A stretch of 64,000 nt of DNA from Gammaproteobacteria bacterium (GCA_018826895.1 JAHJYA010000094.1:18724-82723), one strand, 5' to 3'. Counted from the stretch's first letter, positions 42,643 through 52,284 are shown. A program made the numbers and translations. The notes: generated by a model from the letters alone, not told the origin.

Positions 42643-42704
42643 GTAGGGTGCGCTGTGCGCACCGAAAAATGGGGTGGGGCAGTGGTGCGCATGGCGCACC
42701 CTAC
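42643..42704. repeat. 62-bp inverted repeat between xdhC and guaD
   Basis: The arms GTAGGGTGCGC...GCGCACC (42643-42663) and GGTGCGCATGGCGCACCCTA (from 42684) are complementary with two mismatches. This GTAGGGTGCGC/GCGCACCCTAC motif recurs in many Pseudomonas chromosomes. It could form a strong hairpin in the xdhC-guaD transcript. Confidence 0.7.
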
Positions 42705-42716
42705 ATGGGCATTGAT

Positions 42717-43556
42717 TTAGGAGCGGCGCGAGGCAGGCAGTAGCTTTGCAACGCTGGACTCGCCTTTGTTCACGTTCTGGCCAAAACCTGCGTTGTAGGT
42801 GGCGATCACTTCACCGGCAATGGAAATGGCGATCTCCACCGGCAGCTTGCCTTTCACCTCGGCGATGCCCATGGGGCAGCGCATGCGTTGCAGCAGGTCG
42901 CTGCTCAGGCCGCGCTCGCGCAGGCGATGCTCGAACTTGGCGCGCTTGGTCTTCGAGCCGATCAGGCCGAAATAGGCAAAATCACCGCGTTTGAGGATGG
43001 CCGCAGTTAGCTCAAGATCGAGTTGGTGGTTATGGGTCATGACGATGAAATAGCTGCCGGCAGGCATCGCCGCCACCTGTTCGATGACCTCGTCGTCGAG
43101 CACCTTGGCAACGCCGGCGGGTATCACCTCAGGGAATTCATCTGCGCGCGAGTCTATCCAGCGCACCTTGCACGGCAGACCGGCGAGCAGCGGCACCAGG
43201 GCGCGGCCGACATGGCCGGCGCCGAACACGGCAATCTGCGCCTGGGCCTCGCCCATCGGCTCGAACAGCAGCACGGCCGCGCCGCCGCAGCATTGGCCGA
43301 GGCTGGCGCCGAGGGCAAAGCGCTCCAGGCGGGTGGCCTGGCTGCGCGTTTCGAGCATCTCGCGGGCCATGGCCATGGCCTTGAACTCCAGGTGGCCGCC
43401 GCCGATGGTCTCAAAGATGCGCTCGCGGGTGACGACCATCTTCGAACCGGCATTGCGTGGCGTTGAGCCACGTTCCTCGATGATGGTCACCAGCACACAG
43501 GGCTCGCCCTGCTGCTGCAGGTCGGCGAGGGCGTTGATCCAGCCGGTGTTGCTCAT
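42717..43556 (-). CDS. xdhC: Xanthine dehydrogenase accessory protein XdhC
   Basis: The 279-residue protein has the XdhC N-terminal signature (CVLVTIIEERGSTPRNAGSKMVV) with GGGHLE near 48, and a C-terminal Rossmann domain (AQIAVFGAGHVGRALVPLLAGLP). It binds the molybdenum cofactor, helps add the essential sulfur and inserts the cofactor into XdhB. ATG 43556 lies 147 bp after xdhB; a REP copy lies in that gap. Confidence 0.9.
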   Translation of the reverse strand: MSNTGWINALADLQQQGEPCVLVTIIEERGSTPRNAGSKMVVTRERIFETIGGGHLEFKAMAMAREMLETRSQATRLERFALGASLGQCCGGAAVLLFEPMGEAQAQIAVFGAGHVGRALVPLLAGLPCKVRWIDSRADEFPEVIPAGVAKVLDDEVIEQVAAMPAGSYFIVMTHNHQLDLELTAAILKRGDFAYFGLIGSKTKRAKFEHRLRERGLSSDLLQRMRCPMGIAEVKGKLPVEIAISIAGEVIATYNAGFGQNVNKGESSVAKLLPASRRS

Positions 43557-43645
43557 GGGCGTGCTCCTCGTTGAACAATCCCATGCCACATGGAAGGAGG
43601 CGGGCAGCGCTGCGCTTTAGTCGCGATTGCTGCGGCGCTTTTACG

Positions 43646-43675
43646 ATTTATCGCGAATAAATTCGCTCCTACAGG
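43646..43675. repeat. REP element between xdhB and xdhC
   Basis: ATTTATCGCGAATAAATTCG followed by CTCCTACAGG is the reverse complement of the REP at 12530. Such elements often sit in operons and change transcript stability. Confidence 0.7.
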
Positions 43676-43703
43676 GCGCGACATTTGAGTGCTGAGGGTC
43701 ATC

Positions 43704-46079
43704 TTATGCGTGCTCCGTCGGCGCTTTGCTCAGGGCGCGCATCTGCTCTACGCCCCAGAGTACGCGCTCGGGGGTGGCGGGCGCGTCGATGCGCGGCTGT
43801 ACACGGTAATCGGCCAGGCTGGCCACGGCATCCTTGATCGCGCACCAGGCGGCGATGCCGAGCATAAACGGTGGCTCGCCGACGGCCTTGGAGTGGTACA
43901 CGGTGTCTTCCGGGTTTTTGCGGTTTTCCAGCAGCGTGACCCGCAAGTCCAGGGGCATGTCGGCGACGGCGGGGATCTTGTAGCTGGCCGGGCCACTGGT
44001 CAGCAGCTTGCCTTTGGCGCTCCACACCAGTTCCTCGGTGGTCAGCCAGCCCATGCCCTGGATAAAGGCGCCTTCGACCTGGCCGATGTCCAGCGCCGGG
44101 TTCAGCGAGGCGCCGACGTCATGCAGGATGTCGGCGCGCAGCATCTTGTACTCGCCGGTCAGGGTGTCGACGATCACCTCGACGCAGGCCAGGCCGTAGG
44201 CAAAGTAATAGAACGGGTGGCCGGCGGCCTTCTCGCGGTCGTAGAAGATCTTCGGCGTGCGGTAGAAGCCGGTTGAGGACAGCGACACCTGGCCCACATA
44301 GGCCTTCTGCACCACGTCCTCGAATGCCAGGTACTGCTCGCCCACGCGCACTTGGCCGTTGCTGAACTCGATTGCTGTGCTCTCCACCGCATAGTACCCA
44401 GCGAGGAAGTCGACCAGCCGCTGCTTGAGCGTGAGAGCGGCATTTTTGGCGGCCATGCCATTGAGGTCGGCGCCGCTGCTGGCGGCGGTGGGGGAGGTGT
44501 TCGGGACTTTTTCGGTGTTGGTCGCGGTGATCTGGATGCGCGCAATCTCGACCTGGAACACTTCGGCGACTACCTGGGCGACCTTGGTGTTGAGGCCCTG
44601 GCCCATTTCTGTGCCGCCGTGGTTCAGGTGGATGCTGCCGTCTGTGTAGATGTGGATCAGCGCACCGGCCTGGTTGAGAAAGCTGGCGGTAAAGCTGATG
44701 CCGAATTTCACCGGGGTCATGGCCAGGCCCTTCTTCAGCACTGGATTGGCGGCATTGAAGGCGCGGATCGCTTCGCGGCGTTCGGCGTACTCGGCGCTGG
44801 CGGCCAGTTCGGCGGTCATTTCCGGCAGCAGGTTCTGTTCGACGGTCTGGTGGTAATGGGTGACGTTGCGGCTGTTCTGGCCGTAGTAGTTGAGCGTGCG
44901 CACCGCCAGCGGGTCTTTGCCGAGGTGGCGGGCAATCACGTCCATGATCTCCTCGATGGCGAGCATGCCCTGGGGGCCGCCGAAACCGCGGTAAGCGGTG
45001 TTGGATGCGGTGTTGGTCTTGCAGCGGTGGCCGTTGATGGTGGCGTTGCCGAGGAAGTACGCGTTGTCGGCATGGAACATCGCCCGGTCGACGATGGAGT
45101 TGGACAGGTCGGGCGAGTAGCCGCAGTTGCCGGCCAACTCGATCTGGATGCCGTGCAGCAGGCCGTCATCGTCGAAGCCGACGTCGTACTCGACATAAAA
45201 CGGATGGCGCTTGCCGGTCATCTGCATGTCTTCGTTGCGCGGCAGACGCATCTTGGTCGGTCGCCCGGTCAGGCGTGCGATCACCGCGCACAGGCAGGCC
45301 GGGCCGGCCGCCTGGGTTTCCTTGCCGCCAAAGCCGCCGCCCATGCGGCGCATGTCGATCACTACTTTGTTCATCGCCACGCCGAGTACTTCGGCCACCA
45401 GCTTCTGCACCTCGGTAGCGTTTTGCGTGGAGGTGTAGACGATCATGCCGCCGTCTTCGGTGGGCATTACCGAGGAGATTTGCGTCTCCAGATAGAAGTG
45501 CTCCTGGCCGCCGATGTGCAAGCTGCCCTGCAGACGATGCGGCGCCTGGGCCAATGCGGCCGGGGCATCGCCGATGCGCTGCTGGTGGCTGTCGAGCACG
45601 AAGTGCCGCTTGCGTAGCGCTTCGACCACATCCAGCACCGGCTCCAGGTCTTCGTACTCGATGATCGCCGCCATGGCCGCTTCGCGCGCGGCCGCCAGGC
45701 TGTCGGCTGCTACGGCGAGCACCACCTGGCCGACGTATTCGACCTTGCCGTCGGCCAGCAGCGGGTCGCCCGGTACCAGCGGGCCGATGTCCAGCTCGCC
45801 GGGCACGTCCTGGCTGGTGATGGCAATGGCCACGCCGGGAATGGCGTAGCAGGCTGTGGTGTCGATGCGCAGGATACGCGCATGGGCGCGGTCGCTCAGG
45901 CGTGCATAAACGTGCAACTGGTTGGGGAACTCCAGGCGGTCATCGACATACACGGCCTCGCCGGTGACGTGCTTGTCCGCGCTCTCGTGCTTGACGCTGC
46001 GTCCGACACCGGTGGTGATGCCGGCGCTGAACAGGGCGGCCAGTTCTGCCTGGGTTTTTGCGGCGTGCTGCTTAGACAT
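43704..46079 (-). CDS. xdhB: Xanthine dehydrogenase, molybdenum-binding subunit
   Basis: The 791-residue protein is the large molybdopterin subunit: hammerhead domain (GRSVKHESADKHVTGEAVYVDDRLE), the molybdenum-binding GGGFGGKETQAAGPACL near residue 250, and the active-site Glu in KAVGEPPFMLGIAAW near residue 740. It oxidises hypoxanthine to xanthine and xanthine to urate. Its start overlaps the xdhA stop by 8 nt. Confidence 0.95.
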   Translation of the reverse strand: MSKQHAAKTQAELAALFSAGITTGVGRSVKHESADKHVTGEAVYVDDRLEFPNQLHVYARLSDRAHARILRIDTTACYAIPGVAIAITSQDVPGELDIGPLVPGDPLLADGKVEYVGQVVLAVAADSLAAAREAAMAAIIEYEDLEPVLDVVEALRKRHFVLDSHQQRIGDAPAALAQAPHRLQGSLHIGGQEHFYLETQISSVMPTEDGGMIVYTSTQNATEVQKLVAEVLGVAMNKVVIDMRRMGGGFGGKETQAAGPACLCAVIARLTGRPTKMRLPRNEDMQMTGKRHPFYVEYDVGFDDDGLLHGIQIELAGNCGYSPDLSNSIVDRAMFHADNAYFLGNATINGHRCKTNTASNTAYRGFGGPQGMLAIEEIMDVIARHLGKDPLAVRTLNYYGQNSRNVTHYHQTVEQNLLPEMTAELAASAEYAERREAIRAFNAANPVLKKGLAMTPVKFGISFTASFLNQAGALIHIYTDGSIHLNHGGTEMGQGLNTKVAQVVAEVFQVEIARIQITATNTEKVPNTSPTAASSGADLNGMAAKNAALTLKQRLVDFLAGYYAVESTAIEFSNGQVRVGEQYLAFEDVVQKAYVGQVSLSSTGFYRTPKIFYDREKAAGHPFYYFAYGLACVEVIVDTLTGEYKMLRADILHDVGASLNPALDIGQVEGAFIQGMGWLTTEELVWSAKGKLLTSGPASYKIPAVADMPLDLRVTLLENRKNPEDTVYHSKAVGEPPFMLGIAAWCAIKDAVASLADYRVQPRIDAPATPERVLWGVEQMRALSKAPTEHA

Positions 46080-47517
46080 AGTCGGTCACCCGGGTTGCGA
46101 CGCCAGGGGCGGTCAGTTCAAGGAAGCATTTGCGCAGCAGGTTCTGTGCGGTCAGTAGGCGATACGCCTGGCTGGCGCGAAAATCGCTGAGTGGGGTGAA
46201 GTCGTGGGCCAGGGCGGCGCAGGCGCGCTCGATCAGCTCGGCGTCGAGCGTGGCGCTTTGCAGCACCGCCTCGCAGGCGCGGGCACGTTTGGCGATGGCG
46301 GCCATGCCACCGAAGGCCACGCGCGCTTCACGCAGCACGCCGTCGACCAGGGTCAGGTTGAAGGCCGCGCAGACGGCGGAGATGTCATCGTCCAGGCGCT
46401 TGGAGACCTTGTAGGCGCGCAGGCTCTGGCCGATGCGCGGGCGCGGCACGTGGATCGACTCGATAAATTCGGCCTCCTGGCGGGCAGTGACCTTGTAATC
46501 GATAAAGTAGTCTTCCAGCGCCAGGGTGCGCGTTTGCTCGCCCTGGCGCAGTACCAGCGTGGCGCCCAGGGCGATCAGCAGCGGCGGCGCATCACCAATC
46601 GGCGAGGCGTTACCGATATTGCCGCCCAAGGTGCCCTGGTTGCGGATTTGCAATGAGGCGAAGCGGTGCAGCAACTCGCCGAAGTCCGGGTACTCATCGG
46701 CCAGGGCGGCATAGCAATCCGTCAGCGGCGCGGCGGCGCCGATCACCAGGGTGTCGTCTGTCACCTCGATGCGTTTCAGCGCCGTGATATGGCCGACGTA
46801 GATCATCGCCGGCAGGCTGCGGTGTTGCTGGGTGACCTCTAGCGCCAGGTCGGTGCCACCAGCCAGTAAGCGTGCTTCGGGGTTGGCCCGGTACAGCTCG
46901 GCCAGGTCGCCGATGGTCAGCGGCAGCAGGCAGCGTTTGCCGTTGTGTTCCAGGCTGGCCGTGGTGCGCGGGGCGATGGCCTTGAGCTGCTCGACCGTGG
47001 CGGCCTCGGCCTGGTCGAACTGATCAGGCTGCGGCTGCTGGCAGGCCTGGGTGGCGGCGTCGAGAATCGGCCGGTAGCCGGTGCAGCGGCACAGGTTACC
47101 TGCCAGGGCTTCGAGGGTTTGCGCCTTGTTGGGCGCCTGGCCGCTGGCATTCTTCTGCAGGGCGAACAGCGACATGACGAAGCCGGGGGTGCAGAAGCCG
47201 CATTGCGAGCCGTGGCAGTCGACCATGGCCTGTTGCACGCTGTGCAGGCGGCCCTGGTGCTTGAGGTCCTCGACGCTGATCAGTTGTTTGCCGTGCAGGC
47301 TGGCGACGAAGGTCAGGCACGAATTGAGCGTGCGATAGCGCAGGCGCTCGCCCTCCAGCTCGCCGACCACCACTGTGCAGGCGCCACAATCGCCGGAGGC
47401 GCAGCCTTCCTTGGTGCCGGTTTTTCCGCGGTGTTCGCGCAGGTAGTCGAGCACTGTCAGGTTGGGGTCCAGGGCGTGCTCGCTGCGCAGCTCGCGGTTA
47501 AGAAGAAACTGGATCAA
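46072..47517 (-). CDS. xdhA: Xanthine dehydrogenase, iron-sulfur/FAD subunit
   Basis: The 481-residue protein has an N-terminal plant-type [2Fe-2S] domain (CASGDCGAC at 39-47), a second [2Fe-2S] domain (CGFCTPGFVMS near 115, CRCTGYRP near 150) and an FAD domain from about 185 (LLAGGTDLALEV, GTLGGNIGNASPIGD). Electrons from XdhB pass through it to NAD+. The start is TTG at 47517, preceded by CGGAGG at 6 nt; the upstream frame has no such site and no homology. Its promoter is overlapped by RutR-like operators. Confidence 0.95.
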   Translation of the reverse strand: MIQFLLNRELRSEHALDPNLTVLDYLREHRGKTGTKEGCASGDCGACTVVVGELEGERLRYRTLNSCLTFVASLHGKQLISVEDLKHQGRLHSVQQAMVDCHGSQCGFCTPGFVMSLFALQKNASGQAPNKAQTLEALAGNLCRCTGYRPILDAATQACQQPQPDQFDQAEAATVEQLKAIAPRTTASLEHNGKRCLLPLTIGDLAELYRANPEARLLAGGTDLALEVTQQHRSLPAMIYVGHITALKRIEVTDDTLVIGAAAPLTDCYAALADEYPDFGELLHRFASLQIRNQGTLGGNIGNASPIGDAPPLLIALGATLVLRQGEQTRTLALEDYFIDYKVTARQEAEFIESIHVPRPRIGQSLRAYKVSKRLDDDISAVCAAFNLTLVDGVLREARVAFGGMAAIAKRARACEAVLQSATLDAELIERACAALAHDFTPLSDFRASQAYRLLTAQNLLRKCFLELTAPGVATRVTDYV

Positions 47518-47596
47518 GGACGGCCTCCGGGCAGTGTTGTGATGTGCAGAACAGGTGATGCGCCGCTGCGGCGCCCGGCGGATCGGCCATGGCGCA

Positions 47597-47625
47597 AATC
47601 TAGGTATTTCTGACTTTTGGGTCAA
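47597..47625 (-). promoter_or_regulatory. xdhA promoter
   Basis: On the minus strand TTGACC (47625-47620), a 17-bp spacer and TAGATT (47602-47597) form a sigma-70 promoter about 80 bp upstream of the TTG start. The -35 lies inside the palindrome at 47611-47624. Confidence 0.6.
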
Positions 47626-47647
47626 TAAATATTTGACCTTTTGGTCA
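47611..47647. promoter_or_regulatory. Tandem RutR-type operators upstream of xdhA
   Basis: TGACTTTTGGGTCA (47611-47624) and TGACCTTTTGGTCA (47634-47647) share the TGAC-N6-GTCA form and have centres 23 bp apart, about two helical turns. The second extends to TTGACCTTTTGGTCAG, very close to the RutR consensus. The nearest is over the -35 of xdhA, so repression is expected. Confidence 0.65.
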
Positions 47648-47724
47648 GCTATTGCCCCGCATCATCTCGCCTAGCGTAATCCGTGCCAGGAATCGCACGG
47701 CAATGCCGGGCCCTTTAGCTGCTC

Positions 47725-47759
47725 CTGCTGCGCAATGATGCGCTGCGATGGCGCAGCAG
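47725..47759. other. Inverted repeat in the xdhA-GntR divergent region
   Basis: CTGCTGCGC (47725-47733) and GCGCAGCAG (47751-47759) can form a 9-bp stem with a 17-nt loop. Position between divergent genes suggests a regulatory site, but the role is unknown. Confidence 0.4.
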
Positions 47760-47898
47760 AGCCCCTGAAACGTGCGCCACTACAGGTCGCCGGGCCTTGG
47801 CCGTGGCAAGCCCTGTGATACACTGCGCGGCGCTCTGGCGCCCGCTAGCCGGGCATTACGCCGATTTTCGCCCACCGCTCGCAGGATTAAGGAAAGTC

Positions 47899-48564
47899 AT
47901 GACGTTCAAGGCCCCGGACAGCCTCGCCGAGCAAATTGCCCAGCATCTGGCAGACCGTATTATCCGTGGCGAACTCAAGGCGCGCGAGCGCGTCCAGGAA
48001 CAAAAAGTCACCCAGGCATTGAACGTCAGCCGGGGCTCGGTGCGCGAGGCGCTGCTGATACTCGAACGACGTCACTTGGTCGTCATCCCGCCGCGGCGGG
48101 GCGCCCAGGTGGCCGAGCTGACGCCGCACAATGTGCGCAGTCTCTATGCGCTGGTCATCGAGTTGTACATATTACTGGCCCGTGCGGTCGCCGATGGCTG
48201 GCGCAATGAGTCTGACCTGGCACCGTTTCTGGCCGTCCAGCAGCGCCTGTTGCACAGCCAGCAACAAGGCGACATTCACGGTTTCGTCGAGCACAGCTTC
48301 GCGGTGATGCGCACGGCGTTCCCGTTTGCCAATAACCCCTACCTGCGCGAAACCGTGGAGAACTTGCAGCCGGCGATCAGTCGCACCTATTACCTGGCGC
48401 TGGAGCAGCGCAAAGGTGAAATGGCCCAGTTCCTCGAGATGTTCAACCAATTGCTGTTGGCGGTGGTGGCGCGCGACCATGAGCGTGCGCGTCAGGTTCT
48501 GTTGGCTTATAGCGAGCACAACTGCCAGTTGGTGTTGGCCGCACTGGCCGAAGGGCAGGGCTGA
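47899..48564 (+). CDS. GntR-family regulator (FCD type) upstream of smc
   Basis: The 221-residue protein has a winged helix (ERVQEQKVTQALNVSRGSVREALLILERRHLVVIPPRRGAQV, about 35-80) and an FCD domain with conserved residues (HSFAVMRTAF, NNPYLRETVENL). ATG 47899 follows AAGGAAAG; the longer frame is not supported. It is divergent from xdhA and ends 2 nt before smc, so it is probably co-transcribed with smc. Its ligand and targets are unknown; xdhA is the nearest candidate. Confidence 0.87.
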   Translation: MTFKAPDSLAEQIAQHLADRIIRGELKARERVQEQKVTQALNVSRGSVREALLILERRHLVVIPPRRGAQVAELTPHNVRSLYALVIELYILLARAVADGWRNESDLAPFLAVQQRLLHSQQQGDIHGFVEHSFAVMRTAFPFANNPYLRETVENLQPAISRTYYLALEQRKGEMAQFLEMFNQLLLAVVARDHERARQVLLAYSEHNCQLVLAALAEGQG

Positions 48565-48566
48565 AT

Positions 48567-51500
48567 ATGCGCCTCAAGAGCATCAAACTGGCCGGCTTCA
48601 AGTCCTTCGTTGATCCCACCACGGTGAGCTTCCCCAGCAATATGGCGGCGGTGGTCGGGCCTAATGGCTGCGGCAAATCCAACATCATCGACGCCGTGCG
48701 CTGGGTGATGGGCGAGAGCTCGGCGAAGAACCTGCGCGGCGAATCGATGACCGACGTCATCTTCAACGGCTCCAACACCCGCAAGCCGGTGACCCAGGCG
48801 TCCATCGAGCTGATCTTCGACAACTCCGACGGCACCCTGACCGGTGAATACGCTGGCTACAACGAGATTTCCATCCGCCGCCGGGTGACCCGCGACAGCC
48901 AGAACACCTATTTCCTCAATGGCACCAAATGCCGGCGCCGCGACATTACTGACATCTTTCTCGGCACTGGTCTGGGGCCGCGCAGTTACTCGATCATTGA
49001 GCAGGGCATGATCAGCAAACTGATCGAAGCCAAGCCGGAAGACCTGCGTAACTTTATCGAGGAAGCAGCAGGCATCTCCAAGTACAAGGAGCGCCGCCGC
49101 GAGACCGAGAACCGTATTCGCCGTACCCATGAAAACCTGGCACGCCTGACCGACCTGCGCGAAGAACTCGAACGCCAGCTCGAGCGCCTGCACCGCCAGG
49201 CCCAGGCCGCCGAGAAGTACCAGGAATACAAGGCTGAAGAGCGCCAACTGCGGGCGCAATTGACGGCTCTGCGCTGGCAAACCTTGAACGAACAGGTAGG
49301 GCAGCGCGAGGCGGTCATCGGCAACCAGGAGGTCAGCTTCGAGGCGCTGGTGGCCGAGCAGCGCAATGCCGATGCGAGCATCGAGCGGCTGCGTGATGGT
49401 CATCATGACCTCTCCGAGCGCTTCAATCTGGTCCAGGGGCGCTTCTATTCGGTGGGCGGTGACATCGCCCGGGTCGAGCAGAGCATCCAGCACGGCCAGC
49501 AGCGCCTGCGCCAGTTGCAGGACGACCTGCGCGAAGCCGAGCGCGCGCGCCTGGAAACCGAGTCGCACCTGGGCCACGACCGCACCTTGCTGGCAACCCT
49601 GGGCGAAGAGTTGGCCATGCTCGAACCCGAGCAGGAGCTGACCGCCGCTGCGGCAGAAGAATCCGCCGCGGTGCTGGAAACCTGCGAAGAGGCCATGCAG
49701 GGCTGGCAAGAACAGTGGGACGGTTTTAACCAGCGCAGCGCCGAGCCGCGCCGCCAGGCCGAGGTGCAGCAGTCGCGCATCGCTCAGCTGGAGCAGAGCC
49801 TGGAGCGTCTGGGCGAGCGCCAGCGGCGTCTGGCCGAGGAGTTGCAACAACTGGCGGCCGACCCGCAAGACGCAGCGATCCTTGAGCTGAGCGAGCAGAT
49901 TGCTGCCCGCGAACTGAGCCTGGACGACCTGCATGCCGCCGAATCCCAGCAGGCCGAGCGCCTGCAGCAACTGCGCGGCGAGCTGCAGCAGAGCGGCCAG
50001 GCTCAGCAGCAGGCCCAGGGTGAACTGCAACGCCTGAATGGCCGTCTGGCCTCATTGGAAGCCCTGCAGCAAGCCGCCCTCGACCCCGACAGCGGCGTCG
50101 GCGACTGGCTGCAGGCGCAGCACCTGCAAGCGCGCCCACGCCTTGCCGAAGGTCTGCGTGTTGAGGCTGGCTGGGAACTGGCGGTGGAGACCGTACTGGG
50201 CGCCGACCTGCAAGCGGTGTTGCTGGATGATTTCAATAACCTGGATTTCACTGGCCTGGCCCATGGCGATCTGCGCCTGGCCAGCCCGGCCACAGGCGGC
50301 GCACGGGTGGTTGGCAGCCTGCTGGACAAGGTCGAGTCGGCGCTGGACCTGGCGCCTTGGTTGAGCCGGGTCAAACCGGTCGCCAGCCTGGAAGCGGCCT
50401 TGGCAGGCCGTGCCAGCTTGGCCGAGGGCGAGAGCCTGATCAGTCAGGATGGCTATTGGGTCGGCCAGCATTTCCTGCGTGTCTGCCGTGGCAACGAGGC
50501 CCAGGGTGGCGTGTTGGCGCGCGGACAAGAAATTGACCAGCTTCAGCTCGAACGTGAAGAGCGCGAGGCTGCCCTGGCGCTGCTTGACGAACGCCTGCAA
50601 CAACTGCGCGAGACCCAGGAGCAGCAGGAGCAGCAGCGCGAGCAGCAACGCCGTGAACTGAGCGTACAGGCTCGCGAATTGGGCGAGCTTAAGGCCCAGC
50701 TGTCGGCCGGTGAAGCCAAGGTGGAGCAACTGCTGCTGCGCCGTCAGCGGCTGGACCGCGAACTGCTCGAATTGAACGAGCAGCGTGAGCTGGAGCAGGA
50801 ACAACTCGGTGAATCGCGCCTGCTGTTGCAAGACGCGCTGGATGCCATGGCCCTGGACACCGAGCAGCGTGAAACCCTGCTGGCCAGTCGTGATGCCTTG
50901 CGCGAACAGCTTGACCGGGTTCGTCAGGAAGCTCGCCAGCACAAGGATCACGCCCATCAATTGGCGGTTCGCCTCGGCTCCCTGCGCGCCCAGCACGACT
51001 CCACCCGTCAGGCCCTTGAGCGCCTGGAGCTGCAGGCCGAGCGCCTGCACGAGAAGCGTGAGCAACTGAGCCTCAATCTGGAGGAGGGCGAAGCGCCGCT
51101 GGAAGAGCTGCGCCTCAAACTCGAAGAGCTGCTCGAGCGCCGTATGGGCGTGGAGGAAGAGCTCAAGCAGGCGCGCCTGGCCCTGGATGATGCTGACCGT
51201 GACCTGCGCGAGGCGGAAAAACGCCGTACCCAGGCCGAGCAGCAGGCTCAACTGTTACGGGGCCAATTGGAGCAGCAGCGCCTGGAGTGGCAGTCGCTGA
51301 ATGTGCGGCGCAAAGCGCTGCAGGACCAACTGCTGGAAGACAACTACGACCTGCATGGGGTGTTGGCGACCCTGCCGGCCGATGCCAGCGAGACGGCCTG
51401 GGAAGAGGAGCTCGAGCGCCTGGGTGCGCGTATCCAGCGCCTGGGGCCGATCAACCTGGCGGCGATCGACGAGTACCAGCAGCAGTCCGAGCGCAAGCGC

Positions 51501-52055
51501 TACCTGGATGCGCAAAATGCCGACCTGGTCGAGGCGCTGGATACGTTGGAAAACGTTATCCGCAAGATCGACAAGGAGACGCGCAACCGCTTCAAGGAAA
51601 CGTTCGACCAGATCAATGGCGGTTTGCAGGCACTTTTCCCAAAAGTTTTCGGTGGCGGCAACGCCTATTTGGAACTCACGGGCGAAGATTTACTCGATAC
51701 CGGGGTAACCATCATGGCGCGCCCACCGGGTAAGAAGAACAGCACCATTCATTTGTTGTCGGGTGGCGAGAAGGCCCTGACGGCGTTGGCCCTGGTATTT
51801 GCAATATTCCAGCTCAACCCGGCGCCGTTCTGCATGCTCGATGAGGTGGATGCACCGCTGGACGATGCCAACGTTGGCCGCTATGCGCGACTGGTCAAGG
51901 AAATGTCCGAGAAAGTGCAGTTCATTTACATCACCCACAACAAGATCGCCATGGAAATGGCCGACCAGTTGATGGGGGTGACCATGCACGAGCCGGGCTG
52001 TTCGCGCCTGGTGGCGGTGGATGTGGAAGAGGCCTTGGCAATGGTCGAAAGTTGA
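48567..52055 (+). CDS. smc: Chromosome condensation/segregation ATPase SMC
   Basis: The 1162-residue protein has an N-terminal head with Walker A GPNGCGKS at 31-38, long coiled coils (about 165-490 and 665-1010, rich in Glu/Gln/Leu heptads), a hinge between about 500 and 655, and a C-terminal head with the ABC signature LLSGGEKALTALAL and Walker B FCMLDEVDAPLDDAN. It organises and segregates the chromosome together with ScpA/ScpB. The Gln/Arg/Glu-rich coils make the opposite strand open in several frames, which are not genes. Confidence 0.97.
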   Translation: MRLKSIKLAGFKSFVDPTTVSFPSNMAAVVGPNGCGKSNIIDAVRWVMGESSAKNLRGESMTDVIFNGSNTRKPVTQASIELIFDNSDGTLTGEYAGYNEISIRRRVTRDSQNTYFLNGTKCRRRDITDIFLGTGLGPRSYSIIEQGMISKLIEAKPEDLRNFIEEAAGISKYKERRRETENRIRRTHENLARLTDLREELERQLERLHRQAQAAEKYQEYKAEERQLRAQLTALRWQTLNEQVGQREAVIGNQEVSFEALVAEQRNADASIERLRDGHHDLSERFNLVQGRFYSVGGDIARVEQSIQHGQQRLRQLQDDLREAERARLETESHLGHDRTLLATLGEELAMLEPEQELTAAAAEESAAVLETCEEAMQGWQEQWDGFNQRSAEPRRQAEVQQSRIAQLEQSLERLGERQRRLAEELQQLAADPQDAAILELSEQIAARELSLDDLHAAESQQAERLQQLRGELQQSGQAQQQAQGELQRLNGRLASLEALQQAALDPDSGVGDWLQAQHLQARPRLAEGLRVEAGWELAVETVLGADLQAVLLDDFNNLDFTGLAHGDLRLASPATGGARVVGSLLDKVESALDLAPWLSRVKPVASLEAALAGRASLAEGESLISQDGYWVGQHFLRVCRGNEAQGGVLARGQEIDQLQLEREEREAALALLDERLQQLRETQEQQEQQREQQRRELSVQARELGELKAQLSAGEAKVEQLLLRRQRLDRELLELNEQRELEQEQLGESRLLLQDALDAMALDTEQRETLLASRDALREQLDRVRQEARQHKDHAHQLAVRLGSLRAQHDSTRQALERLELQAERLHEKREQLSLNLEEGEAPLEELRLKLEELLERRMGVEEELKQARLALDDADRDLREAEKRRTQAEQQAQLLRGQLEQQRLEWQSLNVRRKALQDQLLEDNYDLHGVLATLPADASETAWEEELERLGARIQRLGPINLAAIDEYQQQSERKRYLDAQNADLVEALDTLENVIRKIDKETRNRFKETFDQINGGLQALFPKVFGGGNAYLELTGEDLLDTGVTIMARPPGKKNSTIHLLSGGEKALTALALVFAIFQLNPAPFCMLDEVDAPLDDANVGRYARLVKEMSEKVQFIYITHNKIAMEMADQLMGVTMHEPGCSRLVAVDVEEALAMVES

Positions 52056-52284
52056 GCGGGCCCAGGTCGTTCGACGCATTTGCTCGTACCTTTGTCTGCG
52101 CAGAGCAGTTTTTTAAGCGAGGTTTGCCGGTGTAAAGTTGTCTTTCGTCGTGCTAGCTTTACGCCCACTTTTGTAGTGTGCGGAAAACGCCTGTCAGAAC
52201 ATGGAGTTGGCGTCAGGTTTATCAAGTGTTGGTACAAGAGCGGGATGCTCTTTCTTATCTAATTTTTAGGGGTCAAGGTATTTC

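Noticed and set aside
48507..50030. 507-residue open frame antisense to smc
   Set aside because: Leu/Gln-rich translation produced by the complement of Gln/Glu/Leu coiled-coil codons of smc; no domain and no ribosome site.
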